Notes under the pieces: model-generated
The model's database searches: none
What the model saw: only the letters and a program-made list of their open reading frames with translations
Told to the model about the DNA's origin: nothing
Part shown: piece by piece, positions 22,584-36,722 of the stretch
How positions within the stretch are numbered: the first letter of the stretch is position 1
Layout: each line of letters opens with the position of its first letter
Source of the DNA: Megachile rotundata
Taxonomy: Eukaryota; Arthropoda; Insecta; Hymenoptera; Megachilidae
NCBI RefSeq assembly: GCF_050947335.1
Contig: NC_134997.1
Location: 5,022,001 to 5,086,000 of the forward strand
DNA length: 64,000 bases
Direction of reading: 5' to 3'
Made by a program: the position numbers and the translations under genes

Positions 22584-25500
22584 TTAATATTCTAAAGCCG
22601 CGGTATGTGTAGGACATTTGTCCTTAATATATTGTGCGACTTCCTCCATGGAAAGCTCTTCCTCGATAGGCCAATACCAAATAACGCGATTTTCAAACGT
22701 TTGAATGAAACTTGCTTCTGCTGAAACTGGTCTATGTTTGTCAAATATAGTTTCTCCAGTTTTAACATTGAAAACATATGTCAAAGAATGTGTTTTACTA
22801 AAATGTCGAGCCCAAGGGGGAGCAATACTTTTTAAAAAAATTACACTATTTAGTGCGAAGTATGGTTTATCATTATTAGAATCGTTGCAACCTAAAGCTG
22901 AGGTCGGAAATTCATATACTTTAATTGGTCGACCATTCTTTGATATACGGTTCTTTACTCGCAATATTTCGCTTATGTTTGGATCTACTGGGAGTAATTC
23001 TTTGACACGCACACGAGCATATGTATTGCCGACTGGTTTCCACAAAGCTTCACAAAATTTCTTTGTAAGGTTATGCCTATTAAAAATTGTATATTGATAA
23101 AAATATTTGTCCAAGAGAAAAGTTTTAACATTACATTTATGATGTTTAGTTCATTACCTGTCTCTCAAGTATTTTCGACTAATGTTCTCTGCTCCCAAAA
23201 TAAAAGCGTCTATAATATGTAATGCCAGTACTTTCTGCAGTTGCCTAAAATCCTTTGTCATTTCATATACTATTTCGGCATATACAAGTGTATCTGGTGG
23301 TAATTCTACGTTGATATCTTCAACCCTTATCCAACTACCATCTACTAAACGATATACATTACTCCTTCCCATGCCCATGTAGAATGTGGCATTTTTCTTT
23401 GCTTCATTTGCATTTCCAGTACCACAGGGCATACAGAACCAATCATATGGTTCACTCAATATTGTAGTTTTAATATTATCTTCTTTCAATTTCTTTGCTG
23501 AAGTCCATATAAATTTAGTATTATTTTCAAGAAGATGTTTTAATTTTTCTTCAGGTTTCATGTGTCTTGGAATTGTTCTACTTTCATCAGGAATCTCCCA
23601 ATATTTAAGACACTCTTTGCGCATATCAGCTTGTTTTGTTTCAACAAGAGTAGTATCTTCACAAAATGCTGCGATTTTGCGTAAACCTATTATTTGTTTC
23701 CTTCCTAAGTCATAATTAGATTCGCGTAAATATTGCACAAATTGTTTTTCTTTTTCTAATTCATCTAACGATACTAACTGTAACACATCGTTATTATCAT
23801 CACCCCTCAAAAGTAAGTTATTAACGTGTTGAAGATATTTTATAACGTTTTCTGTACCAGGCCGTTTAGTTTTACATATTAAATAACGTTCTGAATTTGC
23901 TGGCCTAGAAGAATTCGGCTTGAAAATACAAATTTCTTCGAAACAACGATACATTAAGTAAACTAAACCTGCGCTAAAGGGCGTAAAAAGGTCAAATAAC
24001 TTTGTAACAAAATGACCTTTTACTCGTATAATCATTAAGGCAATTAAACATTGACAGAGATACAACTGTTTCGAGAGAATCTCTTGTATATTTTCTTGAC
24101 CTTCTACTGAAAATCCTCCATCCGACATCATGAAATGTACTCCTTTGCCATGTGTATGTGTCATTATGAGATCTCTGAAAGCATCTTGGTTACAAGGATC
24201 ATAAACATCACCATTATCTTTTGGTCCATAATAGGGATGAAATGTTTCGCAAGGTCCTGCATAAAAATCAGCTAATTTAAAATCATTCTCATTTTTCAAA
24301 GTAAGACCAAAACCTTTTGCATGCCATTTTCTTCTCCATAAAACATATTCACTGAAACCACCTGGACCAGCACATACATCTGCAAAATACAACAACTCAT
24401 TGTCCTGCAAACCTTCAGGTTTGGTGAACATAAAGTCACATGCTCTGTCTATATTTGCCATTTTAACAGCAGCACGATTTAAAAAAAATGCACCACGAAT
24501 TGTTTCATAAGGATTACAGCGTGTTCTTGCACGACGTATTTCTACATCATCCAAATGATCAAATATTGATTTAGCATTAATAACATTTGTAACTATAGTT
24601 TCATCACAGAACTGAGTTTCGTCTTCTATAACGGTCTTCTTTGGTCCTTTCAGTAACCAAAGCTCCATTTCTTCTAACGTTGGTAAACAATCATTTGGAT
24701 TTCTTATCCATAATATATCTTCTTTAGCTTTTATTATTTCTTCTTTCGGATCCCATTTTAGACTCGAAGCTTCAAGTCCTGGTACATGATGCCCAAGTCC
24801 TCTACGACCATGTTGTTTAGGAGCTTGTACTGGTTCTAAACGACCCTGTTTATGTTTACCAAGACCATGACCTTCTTTATATCCCATCATACGCATCATA
24901 TGTTCAGCTTTATTTTTTCCTTGAAAATAATTTTTGGATTCTTCTTTCTCATAATCCCTTTCTTCTTCGTTTGTATCTTCATCGCTTTTGACTTCTGTTT
25001 TATGAACCTTTTTTTGTCGTTTACTGTAATGATGATAAGAATCATCGTATGTCCTTTTCCACATTTTACTTTCCTTTGTATCATCATCACAGTTTAATGA
25101 TTCATCTAAACATGTGTTTTGTATACTCTGACACTCTTCACCAGAGTCTTGTTCACAAGATAAATCTTGATACATTTTATGAGGACTAAATTTTATATCA
25201 TCTTTTTCATCAAAATTTTTATCAGAATAATCATCATTACAATCACTATCATTTAAATCTGAAGTATCATCTGTCAAAGTAGTATTGCTTCTCTTTCTAG
25301 TATGTCTTTCATTATAAGATTGGTGTGCAATACAATATGCATCGTCTCCAATACTATGATCATTATCCTGATTACTGCAATTTTCATCATAATCACTTTC
25401 ATCTGAATCTAAAATATTAGTATTACTTAGATATAAGCTTTTAATACAATTATAGCAAGAATTCAATATCTAAACCCCAACATTATTATGTATTAAATCA

Positions 25501-25840
25501 TATTTTTTAAGTTTTAAAGAAGTGCATGTTAAAAATGTAAAAGATTTAGCTTAAGATACAAAATTATAATTTTTACATAATTGCATTAAAAATTAAAATG
25601 TCTACATTGAAATAAGTTTCAGCGTTGAAAAGATGGTCAAATTTTATACATGAAATATATAAAGCATTATTTTAAAAAAAAATGGATTTAATACACTCTG
25701 ATTCTAGGGTCTAAATATATTTATATAGGAACAATTATCTATATTTGTAGCAACTCTTTTTGCTGACTTGAATTAAGTACTATTAACAATATTTTGAGTT
25801 AAGAAACAACAAGAGGAAATATTTACTTACTGCTCTTCAT
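22584..25840 (-). CDS. CMTR1: CMTR1, cap-specific mRNA (nucleoside-2'-O-)-methyltransferase 1
   Basis: Nuclear enzyme that methylates the 2'-O of the first transcribed nucleotide (cap-1). Rebuilt minus-strand exons: 25840-25831 (ATGAAGAGCA, then GTAAGT), 25408-23158 and 23076-22584, 917 residues. Junction phases agree (A+AT, AG+G). Domains: acidic, Ser-rich N-terminus; basic NLS-like KRQKK (about 133-137); G-patch (about 169-212, HMMRMMGYKEGHGLGKHKQG); RrmJ/FtsJ methyltransferase with SAM-binding FADVCAGPGGFSEYVL (345-360). Candidate catalytic tetrad members are K319, D433 (SDGGFSVEGQEN) and K473. The C-terminal exon holds the guanylyltransferase-like and WW-type end (VIWYWPIEEELSMEEVAQYI). 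The 10-base first exon is my inference; without it the long frame has no ATG start at its 5' end. Longer than the vertebrate protein (835), mainly in the acidic N-terminus. Confidence 0.93.
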
Positions 25841-28800
25841 GTTTGAAACAAATGTATTTAACACTTCCAATCAATGATGTTCAGTTACTTCTGACAAACT
25901 GTTACTAAAGTATACAGAAAGGAATTTATTTGTTTCATTTATACGATCAATTCTATATTATAAAACTTTTGTACGTATTAAGAAACATAATGTTATCATT
26001 ACAGGTTATGTTTTTGGTAGTCGCCATTATGAAAATATAATCTTATGCAATAATAATTAATATATTATTCTGTAATAACTGAACAATCAGCTTCACAATA
26101 AACAGAAAAACTATTCGAAGACGCACATAATTAAACTGACAAGAAAAAAAGAATGCCGATTGATGAAAAATATACACAAACCATCACTGTTTAATAGTAG
26201 AATTAAGAATTGCCAACTGAACAAATACATGACTAGTTACTTTCTCGAATTATTACTAGAATTCAAACTGAAAAGTTGTAAAATAATATTATTCATATTT
26301 TTCATGAAGCATAAGTTTATCCGAACTTACATAATAAACTATATAAATAAACTCTCTATATAATTTGTTATTGGAAAAAATTAAACTATAAAACTGAACA
26401 TAACACTACTTTAAAATAATCATTTATTAAACATTATTTTTACAGTGAATAAAATTATAGAACGTTTAATTTAAATAATTTATTTCATATTTTTTGTAAA
26501 TCATTCCATTTAACAAACATTTTAATTTGATTTCGACATTTAAACAATTAAGATAGATTCGCGAAGAATATAAAGACGTTTATGTAACGGAAAAACATTT
26601 TGAATCAGTAAAAGTCACACTAAAATAAATTTTCGCGTCACGAAGAATTGGAATAAATTTTGGAAAGTAATTAAAGTAGGACCAGGCTGCTATTGCAGTA
26701 TTTATTCTCTTATATTCTACCATAATACTGTGTAACATACAAGAAATGCACTTTAATGAAACCTACAGAAGAGAATTTGAAATACAGAAATATTATAACA
26801 TCGTTTACGCCACTTTTCTTCGTCTCTCTTAAATCGTTCATCTTGTACGCTGCCTTATATAAATAATTTGTGTATGCTCGTTTTTCTTCTACATCGTTGA
26901 ACAAACCATAAACGCGATTAAACAAGAGCGAGTCGTTAAATTAATTAATTCTAAGGTACTTTTTAATAAACACATGTCACTTCGTTTCTACTATCTCTCA
27001 CCAAAAAAGGTTGCTGTAAGATATTCACATCGCGTATAACATCGATTTACATTTATTTTTCGAAGAAATCATGTCATGGTCAAAGAAGACAAAACAAGCC
27101 ATTTTCGCGTTACCTCTCATTGGTCGTAAAAAACTGACAATATACTGCAGTAAAACGGCTCGATACGATAAATTTTTTCGCGTTAACGCATTATCCGAAA
27201 CAACGGGGAATACGAAGGACTGACAACGAAGAAGTATTCACGCAATCGTTCTTCCGGTTACACATGCTAATACTGCTCTTCCGTATTTGTAAATAACATG
27301 GTCGTGTTCAGTTCGAACATTGTTCAATGCAAAATACCAGAGATCTTTCTCTTTTTTCGCGTCAAAATCCTTAAAGTGCCTCACTAATTGAAAATGTTTC
27401 TTCATCGAAGCATTGAATACAACAATGATGCTTAAAATGTATCGAATATTGTTGTACTATAAAACAGATATTCCTTGCAACATACAACCCATCAAGGGTG
27501 ACGATCAACGGTAGAACAATTTCGACTAGATTACATTTCATCCTTAACATACTCACTGCCATGTTTATCGTGGCAATGGTGCTTTCTTTTTTTTAATACT
27601 AAAACAAACGATGAAACGTTAGGCAGTAGTGAATCTGTAATGCGATGAACAACCAGTTGTTATTTCGCGATGAATATCCCGTGTGATTCGTACTATTTAA
27701 CCCTCGTATTTAATGTTAGCTCTATTTATTTTCATTTTCTAAGCTTTAAATTAATTTTCCAATGTACAAAAGTCTTTCGTTAAAAAATTTGAATGGGTAA
27801 TTTTAATCCGAGTATTCTTGCACACGATTCGTATACAACTGACCCAACATCGAGGATTAAAACAGTGCCGTTGTTTAAACTCAAGCTTGTATATCAACAC
27901 TACTATTAATTATTATTTCAAAACTGACAGTACATTGTACAAAGTCTGTTTTAACATACACACAGTTGTTCTTTGTAAGAATTTGCTGACTTTCATCATT
28001 GCAATGATGGCATATAGAATAACGAATAATTAAAAGAGCCTCTACTCGGGCGAACAGCACCGTTTCCAACAGAATATTCTTCTTTTACCCGGAATTATGT
28101 TCGCACATACAGATTATAATACATAGACATGTTTTACGTATACAATACATGTAAAGAACCGATAAATTAGTATTATTACGCGGCACATTTAACGCGAACG
28201 CATGTCTCTGCATGTCTTTGCACATACATTTTGTTTCTTCGTTTAGTAAGAATCGAACGTGATCGCATACGCCGTATTTTGCAAACGCTTGTACAAAATT
28301 TTCATTCGAAGACGACCAAAGAGTGGTTGTTTAGAGTCTAAGAGCGTTGTTTCGCGAGCTTGCGTACACGTCTTGAGAAACTGGCCGAGCTCTTTCATAT
28401 TGTAAGGCGTGATGAATCAATGAAGCCGTATTTAACAACAGAATACCTATTTGTGTTCTTTGTATAATTATACACCTTTTTTCTCCCCCGACACTTTAGC
28501 GGCGGTATGATCTCTCGATTTTCTAAATTCACCCCCGAGTCTCTCGCAATTTAGCATCGGACTATCATACACATCTTTTATAGCGTTTCTCGAACTACTC
28601 TTCTCTTCATCCTTCTCTCGTGTTTCCGCTTCCTAACGAGCGTTCTCGGAACAAACGCGACAACGAACGTGAACTATTACAACAACAGGAAGTCTACCGT
28701 GCTGTAAACTGTGTTTCCCCCGTGGCGATCATGTAATTCCTACGCAATTTCTCCTATACAGGATGTGAGGTTCTGAAAAAGATGGTCTCGTTAAGGAAGG

Positions 28801-29572
28801 TGTACTCGAACACACAGGCGAAGTAAAAGAAAAAGTATTCTATCAACGTGGTATTATATTCAATTATACCTTCCGTCTTTAACAAATCACCTGTCAATGA
28901 CATTTGGAAGATACTCCGCCGGAAAACTGTGGTTCCAATGGTATTCCTCATTCCAAGCATTCCAGCAGGATCAATACACTCTTGGTACTCGTTTATCCAA
29001 CGCTGAAAACGATGCTCCAGTTAAAATGGCCTTATTCTCATCACCTGATTGCTGTCCACTTCGGATTGTGTTTACAGGAATATTGTTACTGTAGATTTGA
29101 CATAGGTAAATCACTGGTTGAGTAGGAGTTTTTCGACGCCATGTTGATAGAACATTTTTCTCTTTTTTACCGCCGCTGTTGCTTCCTTTAAGAGCATCCT
29201 TTTCTTAGGAAACTCTCCGCTTCTATACGATTGTTACTTCGCCTCGACGCTTGAAGGAGTCAAGCATTTTCGCTTCGTATGCTATCCAGCATACCAGAAA
29301 CGACGTCGACAAGTAATATTACGGGGATGGTTTCATACGACCATCCTCCGTTTTACAGATCGAATTGTCGTTAGAATACAACCGATGACTCGAAAAATAC
29401 GTTCGAAGATATTCCTCGGATATAAATATTTAACGCGCTCTCAGAAGGACGAAGTACGACGGATTCGTGTGTTCTACATATTATTCTGAGAACAATCGTG
29501 GAAAGGAAAAAACCCGTGGAACAACATCGTGTTTCTTCTATTTTATATATACTCGGTATAGTTTCGTTATCT

Positions 29573-30071
29573 TCAACCCTTTCGTTCGACGCTAAATCAT
29601 TTTTCTCTTAAACGAACACGATCAAACGTGTTCTTGGTTTCTTTCTTTTAGCGTGCCATTTTAAGGCACAATTCACGATTATTGCACGAGGTTGTTTAAA
29701 AGTACGTGCGTTAATGAGAGTACAATTACAACGCTAATCGATAAGAACGTACGAAATTAATAAATGATCTCTGATACGACTGCTTATCGTTCTTTTTTAA
29801 CGATCGGGTAATTTCATTAACAATTCGACGTCCGGTATCACATAGTCCGACATTTTTTCTTTCGCTGTTTTTTTATCTTATTTCTAACTATTGTAATCGC
29901 GTGTTAATGCTTGATCGGTAATTTTGGAAGTTCTTAAATATTAATTCGAACGATCTTTCATATTTTAGATATTAAAAGGAACATAAGAGATTTCATGAAA
30001 CGCGTGGACGTCAAAATATTAATTGCGATCGTTCGCGGAGCAATTGCGACAGTCTTTAGCGAAAGGGTTAA
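29573..30071. mobile_element. Possible degenerate piggyBac-like element
   Basis: CCCTTTCGTTCG starting at 29577 (preceded by TCAA) and the inverted GCGAAAGGG followed by TTAA at 30068-30071 share the terminus CCCTTTCG with the intact MITE at 2113-2263. Only about 9 bp of the ends agree, so this could be chance. Confidence 0.3.
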
Positions 30072-33000
30072 AGTCATACAGAAGATGAAGAAAATAAAAA
30101 CAGAATGGCTTTCGTGCCAACTGAATGTGAATAACGTATACTCAGTGAAGAAGAAACAGTTTTACAATCGTTCGCACGCAATTGGCTCGATACATGACGC
30201 ACAAACGATGAAATCAATTCGCACACGACGTTCTAGAAAATACTCAAAACGTTATTCCGTGTTTTACCGACTCGATCTGAACACGCGTCGAGTTTCATCG
30301 ATTGAACGATCTCGAACGAGACACTTTTATCATTTTCGTTACAACAGTTCTTCGTGGATTCGAAGGTCTCAGCGCACGTTAAGTTCGATTAATAAAAAAG
30401 TTATCCGCCGTATCTTTCTTTCATTTCTTACTTTAAATATAGCCCAGGCTTACGCATGTACCATTTCAACGGACGCATCGTCGCGTAAAAATAAGAAATT
30501 ATCTGAATCGCGTAAAACTGCATGGTACAGTTCTTGAATTCGCACAGTTCCGTGAAAGTTTGCACAGTAAATTTTGTTGTCGTACAGTGTGCAGTGTTCG
30601 ACATTCGTGCATACACTAACGAGTCTACGTTCGATAATTTACGAAAGAACGAAATCGTCTAACAACACCGTGTATTTTATTTTACTTTACAAACGGAACA
30701 CTAACAGATTCGTATGGTTCCTTTAAAACGGAAAAGGAAAAAACCTTTTATCGCGAGGATTGCAGAAAACAAAAAATATAGGTACAACGTTATCAACAGT
30801 CAACAACAAAAAGTGTTGGAAACTAAATCTTTCCTATATGATTAATCTCAAAATGTCGTATTCGCTTCTCCGTCCCAATATCGAAGTTTCCCTTAAAAAT
30901 TTCACGCAACGAGAGAAAACCTTCTTCGTAATTTGCCGAAGAAACCATGAAGAATCTCTAGGTGATTCCGTAGGAACCCTTCTTCGGATTTGGCTGCAAA
31001 CTTATATGAAGCACATTTTAAAATCTTGGAAACGTGATACTTATGTAGCGTCCTGTAATTCCATTCTATAATTTAAATTTTCTACTTGGAATCACAGTAA
31101 TTCGTTATATTGTATTATGACAACACAACGAAATTCTTGAATCATTAAACAAAATTCCATCCGAAAAAGGGTTGATTACGAAATTTGTATCGACAAACGA
31201 GGAAATACCTAAAGAAACCTGTATACTAATTCATGAAAATATCAGCCGCACTCACACGAAGAAAAATTGCAAACCCAGAAACTACCGTGAAACAAATGGT
31301 TGTACTACCCTAATTTCACGAAAGATCAAGAACCAGTATGATGACGAAATAAACGAAGCCGAAGAACTGCTACGAAAATCTATTTAAGGTTGCTGAAGAA
31401 AACTGGAAACGGGATTCACGAGACTATTCCAACCGCAATAGGAAAATGAAGAAAAAGTAATTTAAAAAAAAAAAGGAAAAAGAAGAAAAAAGAACGCGTA
31501 CTCTGGTAAATTTTCTCTCCTCGTGGCTCACGACCGGATATCGAAAAAGCTTTCTCTCTTATTCGCATTCTCTCGTTTCTTCACAATAAAATGCACAATA
31601 CGAACACGCACCCGTTGTTATCGAACTAGAAAACATAAATAGTACCGTGGTCTCTCTTCCTGTGACACGGCACTATCCACGTAAAAAACATATTGTTTTA
31701 CAATTAATAATGTACAAATAGTCTATCTGTAGGTCTACAGTATACGAACGTATTCTGTCGGCTGCTCTATAAACCTGTGTATATAAGTTGGCGAGATTTT
31801 TTCAGTCTTCACATATAAAGGAGAAATATGTACTCTTTTTTTTGTTTTATCTCTCTCTATCTCGTTTCGTTTTTTTCGCTCTTTTCTTTTTTTTCTTGTT
31901 AACATTACAATATGCACACTTTTTACGTTTACAATATTAATAAAAATTGTTTAATGTACGCGATATCACAGCGTTCAGCATTAATGATTAAAAAGGTACT
32001 CGTGGTTCCCGGAGGCTATATAAATATTACTTTAGTCAACGATTATTTTTTGTTCAGCACGCGAACAATCGACACGCACCGGAAGATTTCGTTTCTTTCT
32101 CCTTTTTTTTTTTCGTTTATCATTGACTCGGCTGAAGCGCGGAGAACTGTGCCAATTATCGTTTGTTTCCCGTAATTTCTTATTTCATTGTTATGTTACG
32201 CTTCTTCAGAGGCAAAACAACGGATAGGACGCAAAAAAGAATAAATGTACAATGGACAGTGCTTGATACAAGCGTGAAAAGATTGATTTCTTTCTGTTTG
32301 GATCATTCGATAAAATATATGTGGAAGGCGTGTCACGAATATCATGAAAAATTATCCCTGCTCTATTCGCTAAGATGTTCACCATTGTGGAAACTGATTG
32401 AAAATTAGCGATCAAGGTGGGAAACAAGGATCACTCGTTGAAACAATACCGTTCATTCGATCCAATAAATAAAAAGGAATGAGACGTTGGAAATTTGTAA
32501 AATTACTTTAACAATGTACAGGGTGAAACGTTATATTACAATAGGGACAAGTTGGAAACTGTTCTAGAAAAGAAATGCAATTTTGGTATTGAGATATGCA
32601 AATTTGCAGAATGAATGGAAGGGACAAATATTAGTTTTCTGATGGCGAAGACATTGATACCCTAGTACTCTGCTGTTACGAAATGCCAACAGGTGAAAGA
32701 GTACGAACGAATTAGAAAATTTAACAGGTACAGTTTGCAATAGGACTCAGAAGATATCATTCTGATACCAGTCTACCCTTTCATGCACCTTCGTTAATTC
32801 TCAGAAGTGTACGTTCTCTCCCATCCAAATTCGAAAACTAAATAAAATTAATTTCGATATTTGCAACGCACCTCGATAGATAAAAAAATATACATAGTAT
32901 GTTGTTTAGTTATTAAAATAAACAGCTATATAGTCTTCGTTCACACAAAAGTGTTAATGCGGTGATCAAATTTTCTAGGAACCAAAAGCTAGCATAAATA

Positions 33001-34011
33001 CAAACGACACAAAATACCAAGCCACCTGGCTACACCATAATGTGCACGCACTAGTCCAGAATCTTTAAAGCGAGTATTTAATATGCCTCAGAGAAGATCG
33101 TTGAACGATCAAAGGAAAACGTAACCAGGCGCGTAAACCTAGGATTCTTGTGAATATCATTGCGATAGTGTGGCACTACCACCGTGAGTCTCGTTACATG
33201 AAAAATAATACATCTACTATTAACAGTTCTCCACGAGATTGTACCTAAATACCATTGTAAATGAACGTAGGATTTACGAGTGTTCGTTAACACAAGCGCA
33301 AAGAAAAAATAAAGAACAAAAACAATTTCGTTTATCATTGCAGTATCGAAACACTCCTTCGTTAGCGAACAAACACGCAACTATTAGAAGACTATACACC
33401 ACCCTAACAAACAGACAAACGTACAAAAAGAACGGATTTATTATTCGTTCGGTAAATGAATTTGTCACGCTAAATATAATACGGATGATTGAACAATTCG
33501 GTCGCGTTCAGCAACAGAAGAAAAGAACAACGCAAAGAGCAGAAAAATAATACAAGTTTTTCATCACCCGATTCTTCCCTATCCTCCTCTCTTTGTTCTT
33601 TAACTCCCTGACGACCAACACAGACGAATTCGCGCGGCGAACAGAAATAAAAAAAACAAACAAGAACAAAAATACAACGGAATACTGATCTTTCGCTTTA
33701 ACAATTCTCGTTTCTCTCTCCCTCCCCTATCCCCTTAAAGTAGACAGCGAGCTCCTCCCGCAGTACACGTCATTTAGGATCACATGATTTGTATACCACG
33801 TGTATAAAAAACTGATAAGATACGTTCCCTTATTTTTTAATCATGATGCACGATTGGTAGATCTATAAATATGCTACGTCTTACATATCACAGAGCTACG
33901 CGTACACCCACTATCAACGGCATTCAACAAATGCAAAAGGCGGATGCACTTCGCTGAACGATCACGTTTTTTGCTGACAACTCAAGCATTTTGCGAAAAC
34001 GATACAACCTG

Positions 34012-34586
34012 TTAACCCTTTGTCGCCCTACACGTTTGGGGTTTCACCACCATTCATCCGTTATATACACTTGGACGCAACGTAGGGTGTTCTTCAGATA
34101 AGGGAGGAGGAAATAGCTATTTCAATATTTACTTCAGATTTTGGAAATTTGAATGTTTAGACTTTTGAAAGTTTGACTCAGATGAAATTTAGGAATTTGG
34201 AAATGTACAAAGTTAGGTTTCCAGAGATTTGAAAAATGTACACAATGAGAATTTAGAAATTTGGACACTTGAGAATTTGAAAATTATTTTGTTAGATACT
34301 TGAAAATTTGAAACGGTGTAAATCCAGAAATTTAAGAATGTTTTTGGTAATTTTGAAAATTTTCAATTTCCCTAAAATGGAAGGTAAGTATTTAAAAGGT
34401 CCCTCCCCTAGACTTATTCTTACCCAAAGTATCCTACATTGCAGTCAAGTATATTTGCAGCCAAATACGATGTGTATATGTAAAGACTTCTAAAAATTAT
34501 ATGACCACGTTGAGATTCATACTCTTGAGGACCGATATGTCATCATCATTGTTTGAGACGAGAAACCGGAGAGCCCAAAGGGTTAC
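34012..34586. mobile_element. Possible degenerate TTAA-type element containing an AAATTT array
   Basis: TTAACCCTTTGTCGCCC begins at 34012, and the inverted GAGCCCAAAGGGTTAC ends near 34586 with TTAC in place of TTAA. Between them, 34120-34340 is a G-rich-strand AAATTT array. Ends match for only about 8 bp plus scattered bases. Confidence 0.3.
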
Positions 34587-35714
34587 TATTCCGAGGCCTT
34601 TAGAAATAAGAAACTGTAGAACGTAACTTCCAGTTGATCAACCATTAAACTTCCATAGGAACGTTTCGCGTGTTCAGAAGCCTCAGTAATCAGCAAGAGC
34701 GGTGAAATATCCTCTATCTGCAAAGGAAATTGAACGAAGAAAGTATAAATTGTAGAACGACAGTTGAGCTAATTTAGCAAGAAGAATACCAAACGACGTT
34801 ACGAGAAAAATATTCCGTAAGATTGTGTGCGCTAAGGGCAAGGCCATAAGAAGTTACCATGAAGATTTGAAACAAACGGGAATGCAGATCTGAAACGATA
34901 CAAGATGATTCAATAGAGGGCGTACGCAATGTATGAGTATTCAGAATCGTTCGATACTCTGGTAGCATACGCTTCCTATTATTTTATATAAACTATTCAC
35001 TCCGCTACGGCAACGCGCGGTCTGATTTACAACACAGTAGGAGCGTTTAAAGAGCATTTTACCATGTTTTTTCTCGAAGTGGCAAAAGACAACGACAACC
35101 GCGAATGTCTGACACTTTCCACCACGCGTTTCGAAGTTCGACTTTGTAAGGGCGCGGAAAGAAGAAAATACAAAAAGGACTATAGACACACGCGTGAACC
35201 TAGAAACGAATCGACAAAGTTTCCAGACAAATTTTCATTTTTCCTTTTTCTTTTTATCGAGCAACATCCGTATGTAAACGCGTGTGACACGCGGTTCGAA
35301 ACCGACCGAGAATGGATTAGTGTGCACACGTACTGCTTCACAACATTTTCTACTGTGCGTAATTAAGTAACGAACTGTGAGACCGTTTCACGAAAAGCGT
35401 TACGTATTAATTATCACAATAATGTCGTTCGCAAAATGAAGAACCTTTGCTCGAATAACAGATATATATATTCGAGTTCTCGATTCCTCTCTGTTGGTTC
35501 CTTACTTCTCCCTTTCTCGTTTTTTTTGCCGATACGTTTTACATCTCGAGTAAGTGACGTGTACAGAGTAAACCTTGGAGGCCCGCAAATAATCGCTATG
35601 CGCTGTCGTTAAACGGTATAATACATATATATAATATACATATATGTTTCGTATTCGAATATCTCCATCGCATGAAAAAGTTCCCTCGAGAGTCGCTTTC
35701 TTTTTAGAATGGCC

Positions 35715-35790
35715 GCAATGGTGTATGTTTGTGTGAGTGTATGTGTTTGTGTGTGAGCGTGTATATATACATATAACACGTGGATTAGTC
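35715..35790. repeat. GT/AT microsatellite
   Basis: Runs of GTGTGTGAGTGTATGTGTTT followed by GTATATATACATATA. Simple sequence with no evidence of function. Confidence 0.7.
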
Positions 35791-36689
35791 ATCGCCATTT
35801 GACAATTATTGGCTCGTGTGTTCCCTCTCACGCGTTTCGTACACAACGTTCACGGCAGCGCATTCGAACGTTTTTCCGTCAGAAAATTGTTACACGGATA
35901 AATCTTGACGTTCGTTTATCCTAAAAATAAAAAAAGAAAACAAAAAGAAAAAGAAAGAACGCAAAAGTCAGCAAGAATTTTCGATATGAGCGCGAAACTA
36001 AAAAGCAGGTACATACACAACTGAAATTCGTTCGATCGCGGCCAGCATTGCGCGTTTTCACCAAAAATACATTTGACACGGACGCGCAAAGACAAGACCA
36101 CTCAGTGGCCAATTGCATAAACATCAAACAACAATGTTTCTCTTATTACTCTCATTTTTTTCTCTTAAATCTTGTGTCTCTCTCTCGCTCTATCCTCTTT
36201 CTCTCTTCGTATAATCATTCGTTGGTTTAACAACAAATTACTTTCGATATATATTATAAAAATAAGGTATCAAACTTTGCGCCGAGGTACACAGCCATTG
36301 TGACTACATGCTTAATTTTAAGTTGTCCCCTAGAGCCCAAGTGTCTCCCCATTTCTCCCCATCGTCTTCCCAGGGATTTCCAGGTCGCTTCAAGAGAGAA
36401 TCGTTCGAAACGATTCCGGTTTAGTCCCGGGATAGTCTCGAAGTAACTCGCTTTGTTCCTCTTTTTTATTATTTTTGTACGCTATAATTATTATGCTGGA
36501 TGTCCTCCATCAAAGTTCTCTAATTTTGATGAGATTACACCTTTTTCACCCTTTTAATTATTTGTCTCGTTTGTCGAAACAAATGGCGACACGATTGGCG
36601 TAACGTCGTGTGCTTTGTAAAAAACGGGCGGTACGGCTTAATTTTTATGCAAAAGGCCTTACATTTTGAAGAGCGTTGCCTGTACATAC

Positions 36690-36722
36690 GTTATGTGTGT
36701 GTGTATATATATATATATATGC
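36690..36722. repeat. (GT)n(AT)n microsatellite
   Basis: GTGTGTGTGTATATATATATATATAT. A compound dinucleotide repeat, non-coding. Confidence 0.8.

Noticed and set aside
25409..25466. Upstream start of the CMTR1 long frame at 25466
   Set aside because: It would need a TTG start; a good acceptor at 25410-25409 and an in-phase ATG exon at 25840 explain the gene better.
29995..30537. 180-codon plus ORF
   Set aside because: Basic, serine- and arginine-rich random-looking composition, no domain, no splice context; partly overlaps a possible transposon relic.
35280..35310. tRNA-like GGTTCGAA words at 35.29 kb and 55.70 kb
   Set aside because: No matching A box, acceptor stem or cloverleaf around either word.
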